DNA of 64,000 nucleotides from Cupriavidus gilardii (GTDB lineage Bacteria; Pseudomonadota; Gammaproteobacteria; Burkholderiales; Burkholderiaceae). Location: NCBI RefSeq assembly GCF_013314895.1, contig NZ_JABTYE010000003.1:62001-126000 (forward strand). Direction: 5' to 3'. The notes beneath the pieces are model-generated. The model saw nothing but the letters and a program-made list of their open reading frames with translations. It had not been told where the DNA came from and searched no databases. This document shows positions 8,557 through 17,070 of this stretch, in pieces; position 1 is the stretch's first letter; the number at the start of each line of letters is the position of its first letter. Both the position numbers and the translations under genes were made by a program.

Positions 8557-9075
8557 ATGAGCGCCATCCAGGATTTCGTCGGCCGCAGCCTGGTCTCCGG
8601 CACCAGCGCCAGCGTCCTGTCCACCATCGCCCTGGCCTGCGGCGGCCATTTCGATTGCCGCAACACGCTGGCGCCGGTCAATGCAGTCAGCCACTGGGTC
8701 TGGGGCGATCGCGCGATTCATGCCAATGGACCGGCATGGCGCTATACCGCGGTGGGATACGTGATCCATCATGCGATGTCGGTATTCTGGGCCGCGTTCT
8801 ACGAAGCCTGGGTGGGCCGCTCGCCGAAGCGCCAGCGGCCCGCGGCGGCGATACTGGCCGGCCTGGCAGTCGCGGCGGCGGCCTGCGTGGTCGATCTGCG
8901 CCTGACGCCAAAACGGCTGACGCCAGGATTCGAACGCCGGCTCTCGCCGTGGTCGCTGGCGCTGGTCTATGTCGCCTTCGGACTTGCGCTGCCGCTGGTG
9001 ACGCTATGCCGGCCGCGCCAGCAGCAAGATGCAAGAGCCATTCCGGCGCAGGCGCCGTCGGCCGACGCCGACTGA
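8557..9075 (+). CDS. hypothetical inner-membrane protein
   Basis: The 172-residue protein begins MSAIQDFVGRSLVSGTSASV, with GAGGAA placed 7 bp before ATG 8557. Hydrophobic segments lie at about residues 12-30, 62-85, 95-115 and 132-152, which suggests three or four membrane spans. A conserved-looking motif WRYTAVGYVIHHAMSVFWA contains two adjacent histidines, possibly metal- or haem-binding. No family is recognised. It is divergent from the SDR-DoxX gene, from which it is separated by only about 50 bp, so they may share regulation. Confidence 0.65.
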   Translation: MSAIQDFVGRSLVSGTSASVLSTIALACGGHFDCRNTLAPVNAVSHWVWGDRAIHANGPAWRYTAVGYVIHHAMSVFWAAFYEAWVGRSPKRQRPAAAILAGLAVAAAACVVDLRLTPKRLTPGFERRLSPWSLALVYVAFGLALPLVTLCRPRQQQDARAIPAQAPSADAD

Positions 9076-9104
9076 CAAAAAGAAAGCGGGCCCGAAGGCC
9101 CGCT
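9076..9104 (-). terminator. intrinsic terminator for gdhA
   Basis: AGCGGGCC-CGAA-GGCCCGCT (9085-9104) forms an 8-bp perfect stem with a tetraloop. On the minus strand it is followed by a T-rich run (TTTCTTTTTG). It lies 170 bp beyond the gdhA stop codon and immediately after the convergent gene ending at 9075. The stem would also form in the plus-strand transcript, but without a T-tract. Confidence 0.75.
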
Positions 9105-9274
9105 GTGCGGTGCGGTATCGAAGGTGGCAGTGATGCGTTCTTACACGGAGTTGCAGAATTGCCACGCCGCAAGCGCCGTTGCGGCTACACGGGTAAGAAG
9201 CTACATCGCTCGCGTGTCCCCATTGACCATCCTGACCGCCCCGACCGTCCCGACCGTCCGGACGCTCGGCATCG

Positions 9275-10618
9275 TCAGATGACGCCCTGCGCCAGCATGG
9301 CGTCGGCTACCTTGACGAAGCCGGCGATATTGGCGCCCTCGACATAGTTGATGTAGCCGTCGTCCTTGCGTCCGTGGTGGATGCAGTTCTGGTGGATGTC
9401 CTTCATGATGAAGTGCAGCTTGGCGTCGACCTCGGCGTGATGCCACGACAGCCGCATCGCGTTCTGCGACATCTCCAGCCCCGAGGTCGCGACCCCGCCG
9501 GCATTGCTGGCCTTGCCCGGTGCATACAGGATGCGCGCGGCCAGGAAATGGTCCACCGCCTCCAGCGTCGAAGGCATGTTGGCGCCCTCGGCCACGCAGA
9601 ACACGCCGTTGGCCAGCAACCGCTTCGCATCCTCGCCATCGAGCTCGTTCTGCGTCGCGCACGGCAGCGCGATATCGGCCGGCACATGCCACGGCGTGCG
9701 GCCCGCTTCGAATCGCAGCCCTTGCCGCTCGGCGAATTCCGACAGACGGCCGCGCTCTTCGTTCTTGAAGGCCATCAGCTCGGCCAACTGCGCGTCGTTC
9801 ATGCCGTCGGGATAGTGCAGCACGCCGCCCGAATCCGACACGGTCAGCACCTTGGCGCCCAGTTCGATCGCCTTCTGCGCGGCGTATTGCGCGACGTTGC
9901 CGGAGCCCGAGATCAGCACGCGCTGGCCCTCGAAGTCCCGGCCGGTACGGTGCAGCATCTCCTGCGCGAAATAGACGGTGCCGTAGCCGGTCGCCTCGGG
10001 ACGCATCAGGCTGCCGCCGAAGGCCAGTCCCTTGCCGGTGAAGACGCAGGCCGACTGGTTCGACAGCTTCTTCATCATGCCCGCCATGAAGCCCACCTCG
10101 CGTCCGCCCACGCCGATGTCGCCGGCCGGTACATCGGTGTCCGCGCCCAGATGGCGATACAGCTCCGTCATCAGCGCCTGGCAGAAGCGCATCACCTCGC
10201 CGTCCGACTTGCCCTTGGGATCGAAATCCGAACCGCCCTTGCCACCGCCCATCGGCAGCGTGGTCAGCGCGTTCTTGAAGGTCTGTTCGAAGCCGAGGAA
10301 CTTGAGCACCGACAGATTGACGGTCGGATGGAAGCGCATGCCGCCCTTGTAGGGGCCGATGGCCGAGCTGTGCTGCACGCGGAAGGCGCGGTTGACCTGC
10401 ACCTTGCCCTGGTCGTCGGTCCATGCCACGCGGAACTGGATCACGCGCTCGGGTTCGACCAGCCGTTCCAGCAGGGCCTGGTCGGCGTAGCGCGGATTGC
10501 GCTCGACGAACGGCCACAGGGTCATCATCACTTCCTTGACCGCCTGCTGGAACTCGGGCTGGTCAGGATCGCGCCGGGCCACGCCGGCAAGGAAGGCTTC
10601 GAGGGTCGGAAGGCTCAC
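9275..10618 (-). CDS. gdhA: NADP-specific glutamate dehydrogenase
   Basis: This cytoplasmic enzyme aminates 2-oxoglutarate to glutamate using NADPH and ammonium. It is almost colinear with E. coli GdhA. The substrate-binding segment SSAIGPYKGGMRFHPTVN with its catalytic lysine, PMGGGKGGSDFDPKGKSD, GDIGVGGREVGFM, the NADP-binding SGSGNVAQYAAQKA and the C-terminus IAGFVKVADAMLAQGVI are all present. I chose GTG 10618 (MSLPTLEAFLAG...) because it gives 447 residues, the E. coli length. A GTG at 10663 would add 15 residues with no support. The gene is monocistronic, divergent from the IclR gene. In a taurine-using strain it could reassimilate ammonium released by taurine dehydrogenase; this is inference. 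Confidence 0.95.
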   Translation of the reverse strand: MSLPTLEAFLAGVARRDPDQPEFQQAVKEVMMTLWPFVERNPRYADQALLERLVEPERVIQFRVAWTDDQGKVQVNRAFRVQHSSAIGPYKGGMRFHPTVNLSVLKFLGFEQTFKNALTTLPMGGGKGGSDFDPKGKSDGEVMRFCQALMTELYRHLGADTDVPAGDIGVGGREVGFMAGMMKKLSNQSACVFTGKGLAFGGSLMRPEATGYGTVYFAQEMLHRTGRDFEGQRVLISGSGNVAQYAAQKAIELGAKVLTVSDSGGVLHYPDGMNDAQLAELMAFKNEERGRLSEFAERQGLRFEAGRTPWHVPADIALPCATQNELDGEDAKRLLANGVFCVAEGANMPSTLEAVDHFLAARILYAPGKASNAGGVATSGLEMSQNAMRLSWHHAEVDAKLHFIMKDIHQNCIHHGRKDDGYINYVEGANIAGFVKVADAMLAQGVI

Positions 10619-10855
10619 GGCTGTCTCTGTCGATTTTCTTGAGTCGGAGCGCGACTTTAGCACCGAAATGGTGAATTTCGACAGTCAAAAGTGTTATGAC
10701 CCTGAGCGCAAAAATGCGGAACCAGGGGTTCCATAGGCGCCTCTGCCGGGCCTGCCGTTGGCCTGCCGTCGACCCGCGCCCGCCCCGTCGTGGCACCGGC
10801 AATCCATCCGGAAGTACAATCGCCCTGTCTCGTTTTCCGGAACGGAGGAATCGCT

Positions 10856-11719
10856 TTGAAAACCGTCACCACCGCTGCGAAGGCCTCTCCGCGGGCGCGC
10901 GGGGCCGCCAAGGCCGTCCCGGCCGTCGCGGCCAAGGCTGCCGCGCGGCCCGCGCCAGTGCCGCCTTCCCCACCGCCCAGCGAAGCGGCCAACGATCGCG
11001 GCGACACGCCGACGCTGCGGGCCTTCGCGCTGCTCGAATTCCTGGTCGCCGCCGACAGGCCGCTGACGCTGGCGGAGATCATGCAGGGTTTCGAGGCGCC
11101 GAAAGCCTCGCTGCACCGAATGCTCGGCGCACTGGAATCCGGCGGCCTGGTGATCCGCGAACCTGGGGCACGCAACGCCTATGCGGTCGGACCGCGGCTG
11201 GCCCGCCTCGGCGTGGCCATCGTCACCCATTCCGGTACCCGCCAGCTGCGCCACGCGATCCTGTCGCGGCTGGTCGAGGATATTCGCGAGACCGTCAACC
11301 TGACCATGCTGCACGAGAGCGCCGTGCTCTATCTGGACCGGATGGAAGCGCCCTGGCCGCTGCGGCTCGATCTGAAGCCGGGCTCGCATGTGCCGCTGCA
11401 CTGCTCGGCCAGCGGCAAGCTGCTGCTGTCGCTGCTGCTGCGGCAACTGCCACTGGAACGCTTCACGCAGAACACCATCACCGATGTCGAACTGCTCGAG
11501 GCGGAGCTGGACCGCTGCGCCCACAAGCAGATCGGCGTCGACAACGAGGAGTTCGTGGCGGGTATCAGCTGCGTCGCGGTGCCGGTGCGCGACGAGCGCG
11601 GCCAGGTAGTCGCCGCGCTCGCCGTCCACGCGCCGACGGTTCGCTCGCCGCTATCGCGTTCGCTGGAATTCGTGCCGCGGCTGCAGCAGGCGGCCGCGGA
11701 TCTGGCCTCGACGTTCTGA
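10856..11719 (+). CDS. IclR-family transcriptional regulator
   Basis: The 287-residue protein starts at TTG 10856, with GGAGGA six bases upstream. It has an unusual Ala/Lys/Pro-rich N-terminal tail of about 50 residues. The helix-turn-helix follows (LRAFALLEFLVAADRPLTLAEI, KASLHRMLGALESGGLV), then an IclR effector-binding domain from about residue 125 (LRLDLKPGSHVPLHCSASGK, the family signature around the ligand pocket, and EEFVAGISCVAVPVRD). IclR proteins bind small organic acids or aromatics and can activate or repress. Its position between gdhA and the convergent tauABC operon makes it a candidate second regulator of taurine uptake, but TauR (26889) is the expected main one. The target is inferred from position only. 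Confidence 0.85.
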   Translation: MKTVTTAAKASPRARGAAKAVPAVAAKAAARPAPVPPSPPPSEAANDRGDTPTLRAFALLEFLVAADRPLTLAEIMQGFEAPKASLHRMLGALESGGLVIREPGARNAYAVGPRLARLGVAIVTHSGTRQLRHAILSRLVEDIRETVNLTMLHESAVLYLDRMEAPWPLRLDLKPGSHVPLHCSASGKLLLSLLLRQLPLERFTQNTITDVELLEAELDRCAHKQIGVDNEEFVAGISCVAVPVRDERGQVVAALAVHAPTVRSPLSRSLEFVPRLQQAAADLASTF

Positions 11720-11736
11720 GGTTGGCGCGGTGGTGT

Positions 11737-11762
11737 GCCCTCTCCCGCCCGCGGGAGAGGGC
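11737..11762. repeat. palindromic intergenic repeat, copy 1
   Basis: GCCCTCTCCCGC-CC-GCGGGAGAGGGC is a perfect 12-bp stem with a 2-base loop. It sits between the convergent ends of the IclR gene and tauC. The same core recurs near 24439, 24513, 26740 and 30273. It may also end transcription from both sides, although no T-run follows. Confidence 0.85.
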
Positions 11763-11791
11763 AGCAGAGCACCGGGGTCCGGCCTCAGCCA

Positions 11792-12739
11792 TCAAACCCT
11801 TCCCTTCCACGGCACCAGCCACTTCTCCACGCCACGCATCAGCAGATCGAAGCCATAGGCGATCAGGCCGATCAGCACGATGCCCATCACCACCACATCG
11901 GTACGCAGGAAGTTCGAGGCGTTGAGCACCATCTGACCGAGGCCCGCGGTGGCGGCCACCATTTCGGCCGCGACCAGCGTGGTCCAGCCGAAGCCGATCG
12001 CGATCCGCATGCCGGTCAGGATATCGGGCAACGCGGCGGGCAACACCACATGGCGGATCACCTGCCACGGCGTGGCGCCCATCGAATAGGCCGCATTGAT
12101 CTGCTCGATCGTCACCGAACGCACGCCGGCGCGCGCGGACATCGCCATCGGCGCGAAGCAGGCAAGGAAGATCAACAGGATCTTCGAGGTCTCGTCGATG
12201 CCGAACCAGATCACGATCAGCGGCAGATACGCCAGCGGCGGCAGCGGCCGGTAGAACTCGATCGGCGGATCGAACACGCCGCGGGCGATGCGGGACACGC
12301 CCATCAGCACGCCGATCGGCACCGCGGTCAGCGCGGCCAGCGCGAAGGCGCCGAACACGCGCACCATGCTGGCCCAGAAATGGTCGAGCAGCGGCAGGCC
12401 GCCCTGCACGTTTCCATTCCACGCATCGACAAAGGCAGCGCCGATCGACTCCGGCGTCGGCAGGAACAGCGGCGGCAGCCAGCCCAAGTGGCTGGCCACC
12501 CACCACAGCACCAGCAGCGACACCACGGTCGCCGCGGAGATGCGCGAACTGGAGCCCTCGCCGGGCATCCGGTAGCCGGATACCGCGCGCACCTTGCGGG
12601 CGGGCGTAGCGGGACCGCCCGGGGCCGCTGACGCAGCCGGCGCGGCAACCGCGGGCGCCGAGGTCGACGCGATCTCGTTGGCAACGATGGCGCCCGGCGC
12701 GCGCGGCGCGCCCGACAGGCTCTGAACGGTGGCAGGCAT
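11792..12739 (-). CDS. tauC: taurine ABC transporter permease
   Basis: This 315-residue inner-membrane permease belongs to the SsuC/TauC (BPD_transp_1) family. Around six membrane segments follow residue 65, with the EAA-type cytoplasmic loop at AAYSMGATPWQVIRHVVLPAALPDILTGMRIA. ATG 12739 has AAGGAT just upstream and begins 4 bp after the tauB stop; an earlier ATG at 12763 would overlap tauB. The first 60 residues are an Ala/Pro-rich extension not found in E. coli TauC. It is the last gene of the tauABC operon. Confidence 0.9.
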   Translation of the reverse strand: MPATVQSLSGAPRAPGAIVANEIASTSAPAVAAPAASAAPGGPATPARKVRAVSGYRMPGEGSSSRISAATVVSLLVLWWVASHLGWLPPLFLPTPESIGAAFVDAWNGNVQGGLPLLDHFWASMVRVFGAFALAALTAVPIGVLMGVSRIARGVFDPPIEFYRPLPPLAYLPLIVIWFGIDETSKILLIFLACFAPMAMSARAGVRSVTIEQINAAYSMGATPWQVIRHVVLPAALPDILTGMRIAIGFGWTTLVAAEMVAATAGLGQMVLNASNFLRTDVVVMGIVLIGLIAYGFDLLMRGVEKWLVPWKGRV

Positions 12740-12743
12740 CGGC

Positions 12744-13526
12744 TTATCCTTGTGGCGTGGCATGGATCAGGTCGACGATTTCTTCGCGATGGCGAATGAA
12801 ATCGGGATCGGCTTTGACGGCGCGCGCATCGCCGCATTCGATATAGCGGCGCGCATAGGGAAGCTCGTAGGTATGGGCAATGCGGCCCGGCGAAGGCGTC
12901 ATCACGATCAGCCGCGTGGCAAGAAACAGCGCCTCCTCGACGCTGTGGGTGATGAAGAAAACGATCTTCTGCTCGCGCGCCCACAACTGCAGGATCAGCG
13001 CCTGGATCGATTCGCGCGTCAGCGCGTCGAGCGCGCCCAGCGGTTCGTCCATCAGCATCACCGCCGGATCGTTGGCCAGCGCGCGCGCAATGCCGACGCG
13101 CTGCTGCATGCCGCCCGACAGCTGATAAACCGGCTTGTCGGCGACGTGCTCCAGCCCCACCAGCGCCAGCTTCTCGCGCGCGATGGCGAGCCGCTCGGCG
13201 CGGCCGACGCCGCGCATGCGCAAACCGAGCGCGACGTTGTCGGCGACGTTGAGCCATGGCATCAACGCATGCTTCTGGAACACCACGCCGCGCTCGGCGC
13301 CGGGGCCGTTGACGGCGCGGCCGTCGAGCCGGATCTCGCCTTCGGAAGGCTGCATGAAGCCGGCGATGCAGGACAGCAGCGTGGTCTTGCCGCAGCCGGA
13401 GGCCCCAAGCGCGACGACGAAGTCGCCACGCTCCATGGTCAGATTGACCTGGGACAGCGCGAGCGTCTGCGCCCCGCCGGCGCCGCCATAGTTGACGCTG
13501 AGGTTGTCGATTTCGAGTTTGGCCAT
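12744..13526 (-). CDS. tauB: taurine ABC transporter ATP-binding protein
   Basis: This 260-residue ABC ATPase energises taurine import. Walker A is GASGCGKTT, the signature is [15 protein letters not shown], Walker B is [15 protein letters not shown], and the H-loop is [12 protein letters not shown]. Residues such as [27 protein letters not shown] fit the TauB/SsuB/NrtD group. It lies between tauA (61-bp gap) and tauC (4-bp gap) on the minus strand. The taurine specificity follows from the TauA neighbour and the surrounding catabolic genes. Confidence 0.92.
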   Translation of the reverse strand: MAKLEIDNLSVNYGGAGGAQTLALSQVNLTMERGDFVVALGASGCGKTTLLSCIAGFMQPSEGEIRLDGRAVNGPGAERGVVFQKHALMPWLNVADNVALGLRMRGVGRAERLAIAREKLALVGLEHVADKPVYQLSGGMQQRVGIARALANDPAVMLMDEPLGALDALTRESIQALILQLWAREQKIVFFITHSVEEALFLATRLIVMTPSPGRIAHTYELPYARRYIECGDARAVKADPDFIRHREEIVDLIHATPQG

Positions 13527-13587
13527 CTCGGTTCCCTATTCCTGTGGGCTGGTTGGCGAATCACTGGCTGGTCGGACGAATGGCGGC

Positions 13588-14598
13588 TCACTGCATCGCC
13601 CGCTTGACCCACTCGGCGTTGACGCCGGTCGAGTAGTCCGGCAGCACGGTCTGGATCGTGCCCTGCTCCTTCAGGAACTGTGCCGCCGATTGCAGCGCCT
13701 TGGCGGCGCCGCCACCGAGCCAGCGCGCGGAGGCCTGTTCTTCCAGCGTGGGAAAGGCGTACAGCGACATGCTGCCCGGCACGTCCTCCGGCTTGGCGCC
13801 CGACACCTTGGCAACGGCCTTCACCATCGGCGACTCCGCGGTCCACGCGGCCTTGTTCTTGCGATAGTTGTCGTCGGCGGCCGCCAGGATCCTGACGAAC
13901 TTGACCATGAAGTCCGGGTTTTCGCGCGCGAACTTCTTGCTGACGATCATGCCGTCGAAGGTTGCCTTGCCGGTGGATTGGGCGATCTGTCCCGAGGTCA
14001 GCAGCACCTTGCCGGTCGGCTTGATCCGCGCGAGCACCGGGTCCCAGATGAAGGTGGCATCGATGTCGCCGCGCTGCCAGGCGGCGGCGACTTCCGGCGG
14101 CCGCATGTTCATGATGCGGACCTGCTTCGGATCGACCTTGGCCTGCTCCAGCGCAACCAGCGTGTGATAGTGCGTCGTCGAGACGAACGGCACGCCGATG
14201 CGCTTGCCCTTCAGATCGCCGACGCTCTCGATGCGGGTGCCGTTGCGCACGACCATCGCCTCGGCGGCGTTGATGTCATCGAGGATCCAGAACAGTTCGA
14301 CATCCAGCCCCTGCGACAGCGCCGAAGCAATGGGCGAGGTGCCGGCCTCGCCGATGGCGATCTTTCCCGACGCCATCGCGCGGATCACGTCGCCGCCGCC
14401 GGAGAACTGACGGAACGACACCTTGTAGCCGGTCTGCTTCTCGATCTCCTTGGCGTCCTGCACATGGCGCCATGGCACCACCATGTCCTGGTAGGCGATC
14501 ACCACTTCCTTCGCCTGTGCCAGCGCGCCCGTCTGCACGGCGGCGGCCAGCACTGCGCCCGTTGCTAGCTGCTTGCTCCAACGCTCGATCCAACGCAT
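13588..14598 (-). CDS. tauA: taurine-binding periplasmic protein
   Basis: The 336-residue solute-binding protein begins at ATG 14598, behind GAGGAA. Its signal peptide is MRWIERWSKQLATGAVLAAA, cleaved near GALAQ. It aligns along its length with E. coli TauA: VRIMNMRPPEVAAAWQRGDIDATFIWDP, KRIGVPFVSTTHYHTL and SAAQFLKEQGTIQTVLPDYS. That makes taurine, rather than aliphatic sulfonates in general, the likely ligand. It is the first gene of tauABC. Unlike sulfur-scavenging tauABCD operons, no tauD dioxygenase follows, which fits a carbon and energy pathway. Confidence 0.92.
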   Translation of the reverse strand: MRWIERWSKQLATGAVLAAAVQTGALAQAKEVVIAYQDMVVPWRHVQDAKEIEKQTGYKVSFRQFSGGGDVIRAMASGKIAIGEAGTSPIASALSQGLDVELFWILDDINAAEAMVVRNGTRIESVGDLKGKRIGVPFVSTTHYHTLVALEQAKVDPKQVRIMNMRPPEVAAAWQRGDIDATFIWDPVLARIKPTGKVLLTSGQIAQSTGKATFDGMIVSKKFARENPDFMVKFVRILAAADDNYRKNKAAWTAESPMVKAVAKVSGAKPEDVPGSMSLYAFPTLEEQASARWLGGGAAKALQSAAQFLKEQGTIQTVLPDYSTGVNAEWVKRAMQ

Positions 14599-14960
14599 GG
14601 TCGTATTCCTCAAGAAAGACAGGTTGCGTGCCGCGATAGCGGGCGGCACGGAAGAATCCAGGCACCGGCGAGGTGCCTACTCGAGGAGGGGAAGACAGGA
14701 AGCAGGTCGCATGCCAATGTCTCCTTGCAGCGGACGGCTGTCGCGTCCTTCTATCGTCCGTCGCCACCTGCTGGTGGCAATCGGCGGCCAACGCCTTGCG
14801 CGTTGGGTAGCGCTATCGTAGGCAGCGCTCGGCGCCGGCCATAGTGCCACTGGGCGGCAATCGTGGGTCCAAGCCTGCAGGCAGCGGCGAACGAAGCCGA
14901 TTGGACCCTTCGGAGGTTCGTTTCCGTGCCGGCCTCGCACCATGACGGCCCGCCTTGTCT
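14599..14960. promoter_or_regulatory. tauA-pta divergent intergenic region, left part
   Basis: This 481-bp gap (14599-15079) separates the divergent tauA and pta genes and holds no convincing ORF. The left part carries several small inverted repeats: AGGCACC-N5-GGTGCCT (14660-14678), GCCACC-TGCT-GGTGGC (14763-14778) and CCAACGC-N5-GCGTTGG (14788-14806). They may be operators or leader hairpins of the tauA transcript. I could not place a confident tauA promoter. Confidence 0.4.
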
Positions 14961-15055
14961 CGTTTTAGTGCACGCTCCGTACCGTTTAACGAGATTTCTA
15001 TTGACCGTTGATGGCGGCCGCCCTATCCTTCGGTCAAATCCCTGTTTTCGGTACG
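14961..15055 (+). promoter_or_regulatory. pta-tauE promoter with conserved activator motifs
   Basis: A -35 TTGACC (15001-15006) and -10 TATCCT (15024-15029) are spaced 17 bp. Upstream, CCGTTTAAC starts at 14982 and leads through GATTTCTA into the -35. Downstream, GTTTTCGGTACG lies at 15044-15055. All three elements recur at the same spacings before xsc (20866-20940). A CTCGTT...AACGAG inverted repeat also flanks the upstream box. The likely binding protein is TauR or the IclR regulator. Confidence 0.7.
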
Positions 15056-15079
15056 TTTCATCCCATTTTCCACACCACC

Positions 15080-16168
15080 ATGAAAGCGATCCACCGCATC
15101 ATCGAGCGCGCCCGCTCGTCCCCCCGGCGCATCGTGCTGTGCGAGGCGGAGGATCCGCGCGTGCTGCAGGCCGCGCAGCGCGCCACGCAGGAAGGCATCG
15201 CCCGCATCGTCCTGATCGGCGATGCCGGATGCATCGCCAAAGCTGCGGAGCGGCACGGCATCGCGCTGCACGGCATGGAAGTGGTCGACCCCGCCAGCTC
15301 TCGGCTGCGCGACGGCTATGCGCAGCAATGGCTGGCGCTGCGTCAGCCCAAGGGCATGACGCCCGAGCAGGCGCAGCGCGACGTGCTCGCGCCGCTGTGC
15401 TTTGCCAATCTGATGGTGCGCGCCGGCGATGCCGACGGCTCGGTGGCCGGCGCGGTCCATACCACCGCCGACGTGGTGCGCCACGCGATCCAGATCATCG
15501 GCATCGCGCCGTCCTTCCGGCTGGTGTCGAGCTTCTTCCTGATGATGTTCTGCGAGCCGTTCCACTCGCTCAAGGGCGGGCTGATCTTCTCCGACTGCGG
15601 CCTGGTGATCGACCCGGACGCCGAGGCGCTGTCCGAGATCGCGATGGCCGCCGCCGACAGCGCGCGGAGCCTGCTGATGGAGACGCCGCGCGTGGCGATG
15701 CTGTCGTTCTCCACCAATGGCAGCGCGCACCATGCCGCCGTCGACAAGGTCGCCGCGGCGACGCAACGCGTGCGCGCGCTGCGGCCGGAACTGGCCATCG
15801 ACGGGGACGTGCAGCTCGACGCCGCCATCGTTGCCGAAATCGCGGAGCGCAAGCTGCCGGCGTCGCAGGTCCACGGACATGCCAACGTGCTGGTATTCCC
15901 GAGCCTGGAGGCCGGCAATATCGGCTACAAGCTGGCCGAGCGCCTCGGCGGCGCGGTGGCGATCGGGCCGATGCTGCAAGGTCTGCGGCGCCCCGCCAAC
16001 GATCTGTCGCGCGGCTGCAGCGCGGACGACATCTTCCATGTGATCGCAGTGACCGTGGTGCAGGCGCAGGCCGCGGACATCGAAGCGGGCGATGCCGACG
16101 CACAGATGACGCTGCCGATCGAGCTGCCTGCCGCCACGACCCCGTCGGGAGCTGCGCAGTCCCGATGA
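15080..16168 (+). CDS. pta: phosphate acetyltransferase
   Basis: Pta converts acetyl phosphate and CoA to acetyl-CoA, following Xsc in taurine catabolism. The 362-residue protein is the short single-domain form (PTA_PTB), lacking the N-terminal DRTGG domain of E. coli Pta. Visible family segments are RIVLCEAEDPRVLQAA, FANLMVRAGDADGSVAGAVH, SSFFLMMFC, VAMLSFSTNGSA and ANVLVFPSLEAGNIGYKLAERLGGA. I chose ATG 15080, since upstream in-frame starts lie inside the promoter. Its stop overlaps the tauE start (ATGA), so the two are translationally coupled. No clear Shine-Dalgarno sequence is seen. Confidence 0.93.
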   Translation: MKAIHRIIERARSSPRRIVLCEAEDPRVLQAAQRATQEGIARIVLIGDAGCIAKAAERHGIALHGMEVVDPASSRLRDGYAQQWLALRQPKGMTPEQAQRDVLAPLCFANLMVRAGDADGSVAGAVHTTADVVRHAIQIIGIAPSFRLVSSFFLMMFCEPFHSLKGGLIFSDCGLVIDPDAEALSEIAMAAADSARSLLMETPRVAMLSFSTNGSAHHAAVDKVAAATQRVRALRPELAIDGDVQLDAAIVAEIAERKLPASQVHGHANVLVFPSLEAGNIGYKLAERLGGAVAIGPMLQGLRRPANDLSRGCSADDIFHVIAVTVVQAQAADIEAGDADAQMTLPIELPAATTPSGAAQSR

Positions 16169-16938
16169 ATCCAGAAACCTTGCTGCCGGTACTGGCCCTG
16201 CTGGGCCTCGGCAGCTACTTCCAGACCGTGACCGGGTTCGGCATGGGTCTGATCGTGATGGGCGCGGCCAGCGGCCTGCATCTGGCCCCGGTCGCCACGC
16301 TGGCCGCGCTGGTCAGCCTGCTGACGCTCGCCAACGGCGCGCTGGCGTTGCCCGGCAAGCTGCACCATATCGACTGGCGCGCGGTCCGCGCCGCCACCCT
16401 CGGCATCCTGCCGTCGGTGGTGGCCGGGGTCGTGCTGCTGCACTACCTGAGCGGCACCGCCGCCGGCGTGCTGCAACTGATGCTTGGCGCCGTAGTGCTG
16501 TACGGCGGCATCGGCGCGGCCCTGCGCCCCGCCGCGTTGCCCAGCCGCTCCGGCGATGGCAGCTTCTTCGTCAGCGGCGTCTGCGGCGGACTGCTCGGCG
16601 GCCTGTTCGGGGTCTCAGGGCCCCCGCTGATCTTCCAGTTCTATCGTCAGCCGCTGAACATGGTGCAGATCCGCTGCGCGCTGATCCTGGTCTTCACGGC
16701 GACTTCCGCCGTGCGAACCGCCTACAGCGCCTGGCAAGGCGAACTGGCCAGCGACGTGTGGCTGCAGGCCGCGCTGGCCTTCCCGGTGGTCGCGCTGAGC
16801 ACGATCGCGGCACGGCGCTTCCCGCCGCCGCTGTCGGCCGAGGCGACGCGGCGGGTGGCGTTCGGGGTGCTGGTGGTGCTGGGCGCGTATCTGATGGCGG
16901 GGCCGCTGTGGCAGTGGTTCGCGGCACCTTCGGCATAA
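16165..16938 (+). CDS. tauE: TSUP (DUF81) sulfite exporter
   Basis: The 257-residue membrane protein has the two repeated TSUP halves and about eight predicted helices. The segments GSYFQTVTGFGMGLIVMGAA and GVCGGLLGGLFGVSGPPLIF are the paired family motifs. In Cupriavidus necator the DUF81 protein TauE exports sulfite released from C2 sulfonates. Overlap with pta by ATGA, and xsc nearby, support the same role here. The gene ends 10 bp before the 50-bp tandem repeats. Confidence 0.88.
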   Translation: MNPETLLPVLALLGLGSYFQTVTGFGMGLIVMGAASGLHLAPVATLAALVSLLTLANGALALPGKLHHIDWRAVRAATLGILPSVVAGVVLLHYLSGTAAGVLQLMLGAVVLYGGIGAALRPAALPSRSGDGSFFVSGVCGGLLGGLFGVSGPPLIFQFYRQPLNMVQIRCALILVFTATSAVRTAYSAWQGELASDVWLQAALAFPVVALSTIAARRFPPPLSAEATRRVAFGVLVVLGAYLMAGPLWQWFAAPSA

Positions 16939-16948
16939 CGCGCACGCA

Positions 16949-17070
16949 TAACGTAGCCGATCGTATCTGTTATCGCCGTTTCGCGGTCGAAAACCCGCTA
17001 ACGTAGTCGATCGCACCTGTTATTCCCATTTTTTGAGAGGAGACGCCATAAGGTGGTCGATCGTATACGT
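16949..17070. repeat. 50-bp-period direct repeats before the HipA-like gene
   Basis: A block starting TAACGTAGCCGATCG occurs at 16949-16973 and again at 16999-17023 (22 of 25 bases identical). A more diverged copy (TAAGGTGGTCGATCGTATAC) starts at 17049, inside the HipA-like frame. All three start exactly 50 bp apart, so this is a decaying tandem duplication. It could hold operator sites or record repeated duplication of the gene's 5' end. Confidence 0.8.

Noticed and set aside
8505-8772. Longer N-terminus for the SDR-DoxX protein, starting at 8772
   Set aside because: It would overlap the divergent membrane-protein gene and adds Ala/Gly/Gln-rich sequence lacking similarity to the family.
9105-9274. 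tRNA or small RNA downstream of gdhA
   Set aside because: No cloverleaf or T-loop could be built. Only a short CCGACCGTCC duplication is visible.
16949-17070. CRISPR-like array from the 50-bp-spaced repeats
   Set aside because: Only two good copies and one diverged copy, 25-bp units with spacers that are themselves partly similar, and no cas genes.
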